Source of the DNA: Armatimonadaceae bacterium
GTDB taxonomy: Bacteria; Armatimonadota; Armatimonadia; Armatimonadales; Armatimonadaceae
Assembly: GCA_030447685.1 (NCBI GenBank)
Contig: JAUJOK010000007.1
Span: forward strand, 1 to 64,000
Reading direction: 5' to 3'
DNA length: 64,000 bases
Shown: positions 40,961-50,255 of the stretch, piece by piece
How the letters are laid out: the number at the start of each line of letters is the position of its first letter
Position numbering within the stretch: position 1 is the stretch's first letter
Made by a program: the position numbers and the translations under genes
Notes under the pieces: model-generated
The model's input: only the letters and a program-made list of their open reading frames with translations
The model's database searches: none
What the model was told of the DNA's origin: nothing

Positions 40961-41400
40961 TGACGATTGCTGACGTGGCGCGGATGGTTGAAGTGCCAGT
41001 GAGTACGGTGCGGCTGTACCGGGACGAGTTCGACAGTATGTTCCGTGCCGGGGACAGGGGCGAAAGCGGCGCTATGAAGACGAAGGGGTAGAGGTACTGC
41101 GTCGTATCGTGGCGTGGAAGCGCGAGGGATGGGCAGGCAGCCGGATTCGCGAGCTGGCGCGCGAGCGGCTGCCGCGCGAGCGGACGCGGCGGCGGACGAA
41201 CGAGGGAACGACTGGATGAGGCGCTTCTGCTGCCTAACCGCGCAGGCCGGGGAGATAGCGATACTGCGGCAAATGACCGCCCTGCGCGCCGTGATGGGGG
41301 AGCTTGGCAGGACGGTTCGTGCCGAAGGCGTACCGCTGCACTTCGAGGAAGCGCTGGACGGCGGCTATGGAAGGGCGTTAGGTGGGGGGGGCGTCCTCGA
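40961..41400 (+). pseudogene. MerR-like DNA-binding protein, frameshifted
   Basis: Begins MTIADVARMVEVPVSTVRLY, a helix-turn-helix like those of MerR regulators, with AAGGA before the ATG. After a break near 41055 the next frame reads RRYEDEGVEVLRRIVAWKREG, the second part of the MerR wing, then a helical dimerisation region with a further break near 41215 and AILRQMTALRAVMGEL. It overlaps the end of hisC at its 3' end. Located just after the integrase relic, so it may be that element's regulator or excisionase-type partner. Confidence 0.65.
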
Positions 41401-42549
41401 TAGAACGTCCTCCAGCACGGACAGAAACTTTGCGTTCTGGTTGGCGGTGCCTACGGTGAGGCGCTGCCTGGTAGTATGTTTTAAGACCTCGCCGGTGCGG
41501 ACAATGATACCACGCCGCAAAAGGCCGTCGAAGACGGCGCGAGAGGGGCGGCCCACGTCCACCAGAAGGAAGTTCGCGTGGGAAGGAACATACGGCAGTT
41601 GAAGGCGTGTGAACCCTGCTTCCAGCATCCGCATTCCCTCCTGGTTGGCGCGCCGTGATCTATCCAGAAAGGCCGCGTCACCCAGCGCCGCCGTAGCCGC
41701 CGCCTGCGCCGCCAGGTTGACATTGAAGGGCGACCGGGGCTGATTGAGCACGCGAATCACTTCGGGCGCAGCGATGCCGTAGCCGACACGCAGCCCCGCC
41801 AGCCCATAGATCTTGGAAAACGTCCGCAGACCGACGACCGGAACGCCTGCCCGGACATAATCGAGAGCGTGCGGATAATCCGGCGCGTCGACGTATTCGC
41901 CGTACGCCTCGTCCAGCACCAGTAGAGCGCGCGTGGGCAGACGCGCCAGAAGCGTGTCCACAGCCGCCCGCGTTATCAGCGTGCCGGTCGGGTTGTGCGG
42001 ATTGGCGATGAAAACCAGACGCGTGCGCTCGGAGAAGGCGTCCGCCATCGCGCTCGTGTCGTGGACAAGGTCCGGCGTGAGCGGAACCTTAACGGCTTCC
42101 GCCCCGTTCAATACCGCCGTGGCCTCATACAAGACAAAGGTCGGGTCACCGATAACGACGGTGTCGCCGGGCTGGAGGAAAACCAGACCCAGCAGATGAA
42201 TCACCTCATCGGAGCCGTTGCCGAAAATAACCTGGTCGCCGGTGACGCCCAGCTTGGCGGCGACGGCAGCGCGCAGGTCGTGACAGCCGCCGTCGGGATA
42301 CAAAGCAAGTCCCGACAGAACATCCGTAAGGGCCGTCAGCGCGGCGGGTGAAGGGCCGAGCGGATTCTCGTTCGAGGCGAGCTTGATGATCTCGCCGGTG
42401 ATATTCAGCTCGCGCTTGACCTCTTCAATGGGCTTTCCGGGCTGGTAGGGCTTAAGCGCCCGTATCCGCTCGGAGATGCCGTCAATAAAAGCAGGGGCGT
42501 TGGAAGAAGCAAAAGTATTCATGGCGTCTGTGGCAAGTTTAGCACACAT
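41365..42549 (-). CDS. hisC: Histidinol-phosphate aminotransferase
   Basis: PLP-dependent class I/II aminotransferase, 394 residues, for the transamination step of histidine synthesis. ALKPYQPGKPIEEVKRE and KLASNENPLGPSP are typical of HisC. The PLP pocket shows FIANPHNPTGT, VLDEAYGEYV and the Schiff-base Lys in RTFSKIYGLAGLRVGYG. ATG at 42549 has AGGGAAG about 8 bases before it; an internal ATG at 42522 has none. No other his biosynthetic gene is adjacent. Confidence 0.93.
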   Translation of the reverse strand: MCAKLATDAMNTFASSNAPAFIDGISERIRALKPYQPGKPIEEVKRELNITGEIIKLASNENPLGPSPAALTALTDVLSGLALYPDGGCHDLRAAVAAKLGVTGDQVIFGNGSDEVIHLLGLVFLQPGDTVVIGDPTFVLYEATAVLNGAEAVKVPLTPDLVHDTSAMADAFSERTRLVFIANPHNPTGTLITRAAVDTLLARLPTRALLVLDEAYGEYVDAPDYPHALDYVRAGVPVVGLRTFSKIYGLAGLRVGYGIAAPEVIRVLNQPRSPFNVNLAAQAAATAALGDAAFLDRSRRANQEGMRMLEAGFTRLQLPYVPSHANFLLVDVGRPSRAVFDGLLRRGIIVRTGEVLKHTTRQRLTVGTANQNAKFLSVLEDVLSRTPPPPNALP

Positions 42550-42669
42550 TCATCTTCCCTGACAAACAGGAACCGGCCCTGAGCAGCCGGCGGTTTTTGC
42601 GGTATGCTGTAGCCATATTGGTCGGTGCTAATTCGCAAAAAAAGCGAAAAGATTTGTAACGTTGGGGCA

Positions 42670-43626
42670 ATGAGCGTCGTTCTTAGTGGTAAGGCACGGC
42701 GCGGAGCAAGGCGCGGAGTGGAAAAAGATTTTCCCAGAACAAACGGTGCCGCCAGGAGAAGAAGCCAGACCGAGGTCCTTCGGGCCGCTCTGCGACGCCC
42801 GACGGCGGTTCCGAGCCGGGAAAATCAGCTTGCCGTGGAAGATGCCGCCGCACCGTTGATGGAGGCCTTCTTCCGGCAGTTGTTTCCCCTGTGCCGCAAG
42901 ATGGCCCGCAGCGCGCCGCACCTGCATCTGGACGAAGAAGACCTGGCCGCGCTCGCCTGGCAAAAGGTGCTGCGCTATCTGGCCGGGCCGCACGGGGATC
43001 GGGTACGTGACGACGAACACTTCGGCAGATTGCTGGGGGTTGCGGCCCGTTCGGCTTTTCTGGATGCGCTGGGCGCGGCTTCAAACCGCCTGGAAGAGAT
43101 GGATAAGCCGCTGGACGCGGAATCGGGCACGGCAACGCACGCCGATCTGGTGGCGGACCCCGCCGCGATAACGGACGCGCTTTTTTTACCGAAGGATTCG
43201 CCCTATCTGTTAGTGGTGGAGGAGCTTTTTACCGACGCGCAGGCTTTCCGGCGAACGTACCAGCCGCATCGTGGACGTCATCCGCGCCATTATCAGGCGC
43301 TGGTGCTGTACCAGATTGCACTGCACTGGCGCGAAGCGGCTGGCGCACCCGGTGCGGAAGATGCGCGTATGGCGGCCTATATCCGCCACTGGCTAAGGCT
43401 TCTGGGGGTTCCACCGGAACATTGGGAGCCGATTGAAGACGCCGCTCGTGAGCCGGAGCTGGATGAAGCCGAGGATTCCGGCTTGACGCTGTTGACGGCG
43501 GTAAACCGGGTTTGCGGAACGAAGCTGCGTGGTACGAGCCTGCGAGTGCTGCGTCATGAAATGAATTCGTTCGCCGCGACACGGGCGCGGCGCATCACGA
43601 CAGCGTGGGATGAAGGCGAAGATTAG
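42670..43626 (+). CDS. ECF-sigma-like protein
   Basis: A 318-residue soluble protein. Residues about 75-150 resemble sigma region 2: FFRQLFPLCRKMARS, LDEEDLAALAWQKVLRYL and FGRLLGVAARSAFLDALGAAS. A clear region 4 is not visible; the C-terminal half is helical, with LLTAVNRVCGTKLRGTSLRV possibly a helix-turn-helix. The basic N-terminal 45 residues look disordered. It heads a tight operon with an anti-sigma-like gene 13 bases downstream and the large signalling protein after that. Sigma assignment is moderate. Confidence 0.6.
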   Translation: MSVVLSGKARRGARRGVEKDFPRTNGAARRRSQTEVLRAALRRPTAVPSRENQLAVEDAAAPLMEAFFRQLFPLCRKMARSAPHLHLDEEDLAALAWQKVLRYLAGPHGDRVRDDEHFGRLLGVAARSAFLDALGAASNRLEEMDKPLDAESGTATHADLVADPAAITDALFLPKDSPYLLVVEELFTDAQAFRRTYQPHRGRHPRHYQALVLYQIALHWREAAGAPGAEDARMAAYIRHWLRLLGVPPEHWEPIEDAAREPELDEAEDSGLTLLTAVNRVCGTKLRGTSLRVLRHEMNSFAATRARRITTAWDEGED

Positions 43627-43639
43627 AAACGAGGAGATC

Positions 43640-44464
43640 ATGAAACTTTCAAGAACCGGTCAGGGCCAGGGAACGTCAGGTTTGACGACGGATCAGATCG
43701 CGGCGTTCGTGGCGGGCACGGCAGACCCGGCAACCGCCCGCCGTGTCGCCGCGGCTGCCGTCACCGACAAAACCGTGCGGGAGCGAATCGAACGCCTGCG
43801 TGCCGTGGAAGCTTTGCCCGATGACCCGGCGGCGGCGGTTTCCGAGGAACAGCTTTCCCGCCTGCGCACGCGGCTGCTGCGCGTCGCTCGCGCCGTAACC
43901 GACGAGGCGGAGGCGGCACGTCGACTCGCGGTGATGACGCGGGGCGGTGGTCTATGGTGCCTGCCCGCGCCGGTATGGGAGACAGTGACCGATGCGGTCG
44001 CCGACGCCGCGCGCGCGCTTACCACCGGGCGTCATCCAATCTGCCTGCCCTGCCTTGCGCCTGCTTCGGCAGCCCCGGCTGCTTCGCTGGTGATGCACCG
44101 GGAGTCGGTAATCACGGCAGACGGTGTAAGAATTGAATTCCAGCAGCTTCCGGGCGAGACGGCACGCTTGCGCTTGATTGTCGATGCTTCGGATCTGTCC
44201 GGGGATGTCCCCGTTTCTTCCTTCAATACCGCGTTCGTGCGCCTGAACGAGGAAGACCCGGAAAGTCCGAGCCGTCATATTCTCGTCGTCGCTCTCAACC
44301 GTGAAGGTCGCGGCTTTACCGACTTTAGCCTGGGCTACGGTAACGGCTCCGATGCGCAGGACCCTCGGGTTTTGCCGGTACCGCGCGCCGTCTGTAATCT
44401 TACCGGGGCAAGCCTCGTCCATCTTCCTGGTCCGGATTCTTCCGCACCCTCGGCACCAGGTTAA
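43640..44464 (+). CDS. Soluble anti-sigma-like protein
   Basis: A 274-residue protein. Residues about 12-55 (LTTDQIAAFVAGTADPATAR) resemble the start of zinc-finger anti-sigma proteins (LAAYVDGTLDP type), but the zinc Cys and His residues are absent and there is no membrane helix. The C-terminal 110 residues form a beta-rich domain (VRIEFQQLPG, LRLIVDASDL, RHILVVALNREG). The GGAGATC before ATG 43640 sets the start. Position between an ECF-like gene and a large sensor-like gene suggests it couples them; this is an inference. Confidence 0.5.
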   Translation: MKLSRTGQGQGTSGLTTDQIAAFVAGTADPATARRVAAAAVTDKTVRERIERLRAVEALPDDPAAAVSEEQLSRLRTRLLRVARAVTDEAEAARRLAVMTRGGGLWCLPAPVWETVTDAVADAARALTTGRHPICLPCLAPASAAPAASLVMHRESVITADGVRIEFQQLPGETARLRLIVDASDLSGDVPVSSFNTAFVRLNEEDPESPSRHILVVALNREGRGFTDFSLGYGNGSDAQDPRVLPVPRAVCNLTGASLVHLPGPDSSAPSAPG

Positions 44465-44470
44465 AAGGTC

Positions 44471-47400
44471 ATGGAAACGGCCACACCGCATTCGACACTG
44501 GAAAATGTGCTTCTTCTGGCACGCCACCTGACGGTGTGTCCCGAAGAGGCGCGTCCAGCGCTCCTGCATCTGGCCGTGCGTGCCGCGCTTCATCCAAGCC
44601 TGCGCCCCTATTTGCTGGACCCTTTGCGCCCACTGGACGGGCAGTTCCTCAGTTTGGACGCGCATCTGGCGGGCATTCTGGAATACGCTGCCGCCCGCCG
44701 TGTCGATGCGGCGATGATGGCAGGATTGGCGGAAGAAGACCGACGGATATTGCACGCGGTTTCAACGCCTGCCCCGTTTCCGAAGCGCCTGATCGGCGCG
44801 CTTGCGGGGGCGCTCTTTGTCAGCCACAGCGGAACGGCTATTCCCTGCCGTGTTTTCGCGGCCTACCTTCCCGACTGCGATGTCCCCAGCCGGTCCAGAT
44901 CGTGGGCTGCGCCTATTGCCGTGCGCGCGGTAAGCGAAGAGGTGCTTTTATCCGCGCAGTCGGCCTTTGCCGCCGCGCTCTGGACGATTGAACACGAGTG
45001 CGACCTGCCCGCGCCGTTATGGCCCGCGCCGCTCTACTTCGATGTCGCTGCGCCCGGCCTTGCCGAAGGCGACTTGCAGCGGGTGTCCGGCGATTCCCTT
45101 GGCCTGCCGCTTGCGCTCGCGTTTCTATCGGCGCTGCTGACCGCGCCGCTGCGTTCCAACATCGCGGCCACAGGAGCGGTGGGAAAATCGCCACGTCATC
45201 CTGCCGCAATAACGGATGTGGGATGGGTGCGCGAAAAAGCCGCTGCCTTACGGGGTTCTACCCAAAGGCTCCTCGCGCCCACGGCCATCCATGATACCGC
45301 GCTTCCGGTAACCGGTGTAACGTCGCTGCGTGGTGCGGCCCGGTATGCTTCATCGGGGATGCCCGCGCTGCTCCGCCGTGAGCGCTCGCGGCCACGGCCT
45401 GCCCGCCGGATATGCCCGCCGACCGGCACCGTAACCTTTCTTTTTACCGAAATAGCCGAGGCGGCGCATTTGTGGGAGGTAGCTCCTGCCGCCATGCGCG
45501 CGGCCTCGGAAGCGCATGACCGTCTGGTCGAAGACGCGATTCTGCGGCAGGGCGGTACTATTTTCCGCCGGGGAAGTGAGGGCTTCTGCGCCGCTTTCGC
45601 CGGTGCGGAGGACGCCTGCCGCGCCGCGCTGGCCGTACAGCGACGGCTGCACGCCCACCTGTGGCCCGGCGACACCGGCACCCTGGGCGTGCGAATCGGC
45701 GTCCATACCGGAACGCCGGACTTTTACCGGGGCGACTACTCCGGCCCATCGCTCCACCACACTAACCGGTTGATGGCGGCGGCCCACGGCGGTCAGATTC
45801 TGCTTTCGGAAACGGTGACTGAAGCGCTTCAGCCCGACCCGGCAGGGGAGAACTGGCAGATTGCGCCACTTGGAAATCATCGCCTGCGCGACCTTTCCGA
45901 GCCGATGGCCCTTTTTCAGCTTTCCTGCCCGCCGCTGCCTGACGATTTTCCGCCGCCGCACACGCTGGAGCAGCGCCGCCATAATCTGCCCGTGCAATTG
46001 ACCTCGCTGGTGTCGCGCGAAACGGAAGTGGCGATGCTGTCCGGCCTGCTGCGCTCTTCCGAAACACGGCTGATAACGCTGACGGGGCCGGGCGGGGTTG
46101 GCAAGACGCGCCTGGCGCTTCAGGCCACGGCCACCCAGGTCGACAGTTTCCCGGATGGCGTCTGGTTCGTTTCTCTGGTCTCTGCCCGAACTGCGACGGA
46201 GGTGGCTTCCGCTGTTCGGCAAACGCTGGGGCTGAAGGACTGCGGCGACCCGGCAGCGGCGGTGGTAAAGGCTTTGCGGTCATGCCGGACGCTTCTGGTA
46301 CTGGATAATTTCGAGACGGCGCTGCCGCCGGGTGCGGCATTCGTTTCCGACCTGCTTCGCGAAGCGCCGCATGTGGTGTGCCTGGCAACATCACGCGCGC
46401 TCCTACAGGTGCGTGGCGAGCAGCGCTTCGAGGTGCCGCCGCTTGCGGTGCCGCCCGACGACGCGCCCTTGGAAGACATTCGCGCCTCCGGCGCGGTCGC
46501 TCTGTTCTGTGATCGAGTGCGGGAATCCGACCTTTCCTGGACGCCTTCCGATGAGGACACCCGGCTTGTGCTGAGCATCTGCCGCCGTCTCGACGGCCTT
46601 CCTCTGGCAATCGAGCTGGCGGCGGCACGAGTGCGAAACTTTCCCTTGCCGGAACTCGCAACCAGGCTTGCCGACGCCTTTAGCCTGCTGTCTACAAGTC
46701 TCCATGACGTGACGGAGCGCCATCGTACTCTGCTCAATACCCTCCAATGGTCCTATGATTTACTGGACGCGCGGGAGCGGCGTTTGTTTGCGCGGCTTTC
46801 CGTGTTTGAAGGCGGTTTTGATGGCGAGGCCGCCGAGGCCGTGGGCGACGATCCGGACACGCGCGAGATTCTGGAAAGCCTGGCCGACAAGTCGCTGGTG
46901 ATGCGTCACCGGGAAGGGGAGACTGGCCGTTTCACCCTGCTGTCCCTGATCAGCGATTTCGCCCGGCGGAAGCTGGAAAAAAGCGCCGAGGCCGAGGCCG
47001 CGCGCGGCGTGCACGCCGATTATTATGCTGCTCTGGCCGAGCGAGAAGGAAGCGCTACGCGCGGTGCCCGCGAAGTGTCCGCATTTGATATTCTGGACAG
47101 GGAAATGGAAAACCTGCGGGCGGCGTTTGAGTGGTTGACCTACGCCCGCCCCGACGTGCTGCCGCCCCTGATGAATGCCGTCAGCGAGTTCCTGCGGCGG
47201 CGTGGTCACTGGCGGGAGCGTGTGCAATGGCTTCTGCCCGCAATTGCCGCCGCCGCCCCCGATACTGCGCTCAAGCGGCGCTTACTGTTTCTGCATGCAA
47301 GCGCGCTTAACGACTACGGCGACAAGCAAGCGAGCCAGCGCGAATTTCGTTCCGCCCTGGAAATGGCGCGCGAGGCGCATGATCACCTGCTAACAGTGGA

Positions 47401-48088
47401 CGTGCTCAACCAGCTTGGCCTCACTTTAACCGCCGAAGGGCGTATGGAAGAGGCCGACGCGTTACATCATGAAGCGCTGGAACTGTCCCGCCGGGAGGGG
47501 TACAAGACGGGCCTTGCCCTTTCGCTCAGCAGCTTAGGCTATATGGCCTTTTACAAACAAGATTATCCAGCTACACGGCTCTACTACACGGAAGGGATGG
47601 ATCTGTGGCGTTCCCTGGGAAACCAGCGACAGCTTGCCATTGCCCTCACGAACCTGGCCTGTATTCACGATGCGGAAGGCGAATACGCGCGTGCCCGGCC
47701 TCTGTTCGCGGACTGCCTGCAATGCTTTCGTGACCTGAAGGATTTCGAGGGCATTGCTATGTCCCTGGCTAACCTGGGTGAAATGACGGAGCGGTGTGGC
47801 GACATTGAATTTGCCGTCCCCCTTCTATTGGCGGCGGAACGCCTCCTGAGCGATTTAGGGCACAACTATCGCGAGACAGTCGCCGCAATTCTGGGGCGCT
47901 GCGAATTGCCGTATGGCCTGGATAGACTGCGGACGCTGCGGCAGGTTTTCTCCCGGCGCTCCGCCGAGGACCTGCGAAACATCGAGCCTCAGGAACGGTG
48001 GCTGCCGATTCGGGCGGTGGAGAAAATACCCGTTCCGGAGGATAATCCGTCGTCAGTTCCGCCGTCTGTTAGCAATAGGGGAGAATAG
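44471..48088 (+). CDS. Multidomain signalling protein: Lon-like domain, degenerate cyclase, NB-ARC-type ATPase, TPRs
   Basis: A 1205-residue soluble protein. Residues about 150-290 match the Lon proteolytic domain: SGDSLGLPLALAFLSALL with Ser209 at the nucleophile position, NIAATGAV, and VREK with Lys256 where Lon has its catalytic Lys. Residues about 315-470 form a class III cyclase domain, but both metal Asp are Glu (Glu327 in FLFTEI, Glu370 in GSEGF) and the catalytic Asn is His429, with Arg433 kept. An AfsR-like ATPase follows: GPGGVGKT (539-546), LLVLDNFE, DGLPLAIELAAAR. TPR-type repeats fill about 900-1140. Confidence 0.85.
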   Translation: METATPHSTLENVLLLARHLTVCPEEARPALLHLAVRAALHPSLRPYLLDPLRPLDGQFLSLDAHLAGILEYAAARRVDAAMMAGLAEEDRRILHAVSTPAPFPKRLIGALAGALFVSHSGTAIPCRVFAAYLPDCDVPSRSRSWAAPIAVRAVSEEVLLSAQSAFAAALWTIEHECDLPAPLWPAPLYFDVAAPGLAEGDLQRVSGDSLGLPLALAFLSALLTAPLRSNIAATGAVGKSPRHPAAITDVGWVREKAAALRGSTQRLLAPTAIHDTALPVTGVTSLRGAARYASSGMPALLRRERSRPRPARRICPPTGTVTFLFTEIAEAAHLWEVAPAAMRAASEAHDRLVEDAILRQGGTIFRRGSEGFCAAFAGAEDACRAALAVQRRLHAHLWPGDTGTLGVRIGVHTGTPDFYRGDYSGPSLHHTNRLMAAAHGGQILLSETVTEALQPDPAGENWQIAPLGNHRLRDLSEPMALFQLSCPPLPDDFPPPHTLEQRRHNLPVQLTSLVSRETEVAMLSGLLRSSETRLITLTGPGGVGKTRLALQATATQVDSFPDGVWFVSLVSARTATEVASAVRQTLGLKDCGDPAAAVVKALRSCRTLLVLDNFETALPPGAAFVSDLLREAPHVVCLATSRALLQVRGEQRFEVPPLAVPPDDAPLEDIRASGAVALFCDRVRESDLSWTPSDEDTRLVLSICRRLDGLPLAIELAAARVRNFPLPELATRLADAFSLLSTSLHDVTERHRTLLNTLQWSYDLLDARERRLFARLSVFEGGFDGEAAEAVGDDPDTREILESLADKSLVMRHREGETGRFTLLSLISDFARRKLEKSAEAEAARGVHADYYAALAEREGSATRGAREVSAFDILDREMENLRAAFEWLTYARPDVLPPLMNAVSEFLRRRGHWRERVQWLLPAIAAAAPDTALKRRLLFLHASALNDYGDKQASQREFRSALEMAREAHDHLLTVDVLNQLGLTLTAEGRMEEADALHHEALELSRREGYKTGLALSLSSLGYMAFYKQDYPATRLYYTEGMDLWRSLGNQRQLAIALTNLACIHDAEGEYARARPLFADCLQCFRDLKDFEGIAMSLANLGEMTERCGDIEFAVPLLLAAERLLSDLGHNYRETVAAILGRCELPYGLDRLRTLRQVFSRRSAEDLRNIEPQERWLPIRAVEKIPVPEDNPSSVPPSVSNRGE

Positions 48089-48119
48089 GCTCCCTGCATA
48101 CGATTACGAAGGAGAAGAA

Positions 48120-48290
48120 ATGCTCGTCGTTTATGTCTGTCCGGTTTGTAACTACGAGACCGAGCCGATGGAGCCGCCGCCGCCCAGCCCCTGCCCGAAC
48201 TGTGGGCAGTCCGCCGCTCCACTCCAGCCCAAAGAGAATCAGGCGGGAGATCAGCAAGCAGCCGGGGGAGCAGCGCCCACCGGCGAATAG
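48120..48290 (+). CDS. Small zinc-ribbon protein
   Basis: A 56-residue protein with one ribbon made of CPVC and CPNC separated by 18 residues, rich in Pro and Glu, with a disordered Gln/Ala/Gly tail. AAGGAG lies 6 bases before the ATG. It follows the large signalling gene by 31 bases and is probably part of that operon. Function unknown. Confidence 0.65.
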   Translation: MLVVYVCPVCNYETEPMEPPPPSPCPNCGQSAAPLQPKENQAGDQQAAGGAAPTGE

Positions 48291-48359
48291 AACGAATCAT
48301 TTCAGGGGCGGTCTTCGCAATGAAAGCCGCCTCTGGTTGTTCGTGCAACAAACATGAGA

Positions 48360-49694
48360 TCATCGTGCTTCGGCAAAGTCGGTTCCGCCCATTCCGCGTA
48401 GAACCTCGGCGACATGGGCGACCGGAATTTGCGTCTGCTGGCCCGTCCGCATATCCCGCGCCTGCACCACGCCCGCCGCGATCTCATCGTCCCCGACGAT
48501 AAGCGCATAGGCGGCGCGCCTCCGGTCTGCCTGCTCCAGCATCGCCTTCATCCGGCGGCCCGTGTAATCCATGTCGGCGGGCAGGTTTGCGGCCCGCAGG
48601 AGCGACAGCAGGTTGACGCAGGCCGCGCGGGCCGCGCTGCCGAGTGGGCACAGGAAAGCGGCCAGTCCGGGCGGGGCGGGAACGGGCGCCCGCGCCGCTT
48701 CCAGAGCGATCAGCGCCCGCTCGATGCCCAGCCCGAAACCGATGCCCGGCGTCGCCGGACCACCCAGGTCCTCCACCAGCCGGTCGTAGCGCCCGCCGCC
48801 CGCGAGCGTAGACTGCGCCCCCACATCGGGCGACTGTACCTCGAAAGCCGTGCGCGTGTAGTAGTCAAAGCCACGCACCAGGCGGGGATCCAGGTCAAAA
48901 CCGATTCCGAGGCCCGTCAGATATCCCTGAAGGTCTTCGAAATGAGCGCGGCTTTCGTCGTCCAGATAGTCCGTCAGAACGGGTGCGTCCATCAACAGGC
49001 GCTGGTCGCGCTCGTCCTTCGAGTCCAGCATCCGCAGGGCGTTTTCACGGAACCGGCGCTGGTTGTCTTCGCTCATCTCCGGAAGCAGCGGTTCGGCGTA
49101 GGCGCGTAGCGCGTCGATATAGCGTGCGCGGCTTTCCACGGTCCCCACCGAGTTCAGCTTGAGCGTGAGACGCGTTATGCCGATGCGCGTGAAGAAGGCC
49201 ATCGCCAGCGAGATCACCTCGGCGTCCACGTCCGGCCCCGCCGCGCCCAGCGCCTCGATACCAGCCTGGTGATGCTGCCGGTAGCGCCCTTTCTGCTCGC
49301 GCTCATAGCGAAAGATCGAGGCGACGTAGTAGAGCTTCGTCACGGGCCGTTCGTTGTACAGGCGGTGCTGAGTATAGGCGCGCAGCGCCGGGGCCGTGCC
49401 CTCCGGGCGCAGCGTCCAATGGCGCGGCGGCGTGTGCCGATCCGTGAAGTCATAGGTCTCTTTGGCGACAATATCCGTTCCCTCGCCGACAGCCCGTTTA
49501 AACAGGTCGGTTGCCTCAAACGCCGGCGTTCGCACCTCTTCATAGCCGTACAGCGCGCACAGGTTCCGAAAAATCCCCTCCAGCCAGTGCCACTTAGAGA
49601 CATCGTCGACCCACGGGCGCTCAGGGCGGCCTTCGGCAGATGGGGCGGGCGGCAGAATATCGTGGGTGCCCGGTGGGGCGGAGTAGGTGGGCAT
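48360..49694 (-). CDS. hisS: Histidine--tRNA ligase
   Basis: Class II aminoacyl-tRNA synthetase, 444 residues, that charges tRNA-His. It starts with YSAPPGTHDILPP, has motif 2 TLRPEGTAPALRAY and YYVASIFRYEREQKGRYRQHHQ, the histidine-binding LVRGFDYYTRTAFE and AGGGRYDRLVEDLGG, and the C-terminal anticodon-binding domain ending in GGTDFAEAR. Motifs are complete and the length is normal. Confidence 0.96.
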   Translation of the reverse strand: MPTYSAPPGTHDILPPAPSAEGRPERPWVDDVSKWHWLEGIFRNLCALYGYEEVRTPAFEATDLFKRAVGEGTDIVAKETYDFTDRHTPPRHWTLRPEGTAPALRAYTQHRLYNERPVTKLYYVASIFRYEREQKGRYRQHHQAGIEALGAAGPDVDAEVISLAMAFFTRIGITRLTLKLNSVGTVESRARYIDALRAYAEPLLPEMSEDNQRRFRENALRMLDSKDERDQRLLMDAPVLTDYLDDESRAHFEDLQGYLTGLGIGFDLDPRLVRGFDYYTRTAFEVQSPDVGAQSTLAGGGRYDRLVEDLGGPATPGIGFGLGIERALIALEAARAPVPAPPGLAAFLCPLGSAARAACVNLLSLLRAANLPADMDYTGRRMKAMLEQADRRRAAYALIVGDDEIAAGVVQARDMRTGQQTQIPVAHVAEVLRGMGGTDFAEAR

Positions 49695-49774
49695 GAGCGC
49701 AATAATCTCTTAATTTCTATGTGGCCGTCATTATACGGCGCGGCGCTGACCATGTCAGACGGGGGAAGAGGCAG

Positions 49775-50170
49775 CTATTGGCGATTGAGGGTCCACTTAT
49801 AGTTGAAGGGAGGCGGATTAGACAGCTCCAGTACGCGCTGATCATCGCTCAGCTTCCACAACCACGGGCCGCCATCAATATAAAAAATGTTCTTGCGAAT
49901 GCCCCAGATAATGTTGGCGCGACCAGACACTTCTTCCACCGCGCCGCCCCCACGGGCAGGGCGCTTCGTGCGTACGACTTTGTGGCCGGAACCGCTCTGG
50001 TTGAACTGCACAGTCGTGAAATATTTGGTCCGGCCTTGCGTCTCCTCGGACAACCACGTCCCCGCAATCACCGCCGGGCGATCCGGCTGCATAGCGCGAT
50101 AACCGTACAGCAGGAGACAGGCCGCCGCGATGAACGCCGCCGCCGCAATGCCGAGGCTACGTTTTTTCAT
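49775..50170 (-). CDS. Small membrane-anchored or exported protein
   Basis: A 131-residue protein with a basic start (MKKRSLG) and one hydrophobic helix (about 8-24), either a signal peptide or an anchor. The rest looks like a small beta domain: AVIAGTWLSEETQGR, TTVQFNQSGSGHKVV, NIIWGIRKNIFYIDGG and LELSNPPPF, a pattern seen in lipocalin-like stress proteins. AGGAAGG lies about 11 bases upstream of the ATG; an in-frame TTG two codons earlier is possible. Family not recognised. Confidence 0.6.
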   Translation of the reverse strand: MKKRSLGIAAAAFIAAACLLLYGYRAMQPDRPAVIAGTWLSEETQGRTKYFTTVQFNQSGSGHKVVRTKRPARGGGAVEEVSGRANIIWGIRKNIFYIDGGPWLWKLSDDQRVLELSNPPPFNYKWTLNRQ

Positions 50171-50243
50171 TCGCAATGTTTTCCTTCCTATGGGAGTACC
50201 GTCGTTCTTTTGATTTTACCCCGACTCGGGGTCAACCGGCAGG

Positions 50244-50249
50244 TACAAT
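50244..50249 (+). promoter_or_regulatory. -10 box, probable leaderless start of xdhC-like gene
   Basis: TACAAT, then 6 bases, then ATG at 50256. No ribosome-binding site in between. Confidence 0.55.
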
Positions 50250-50255
50250 AGGAAT

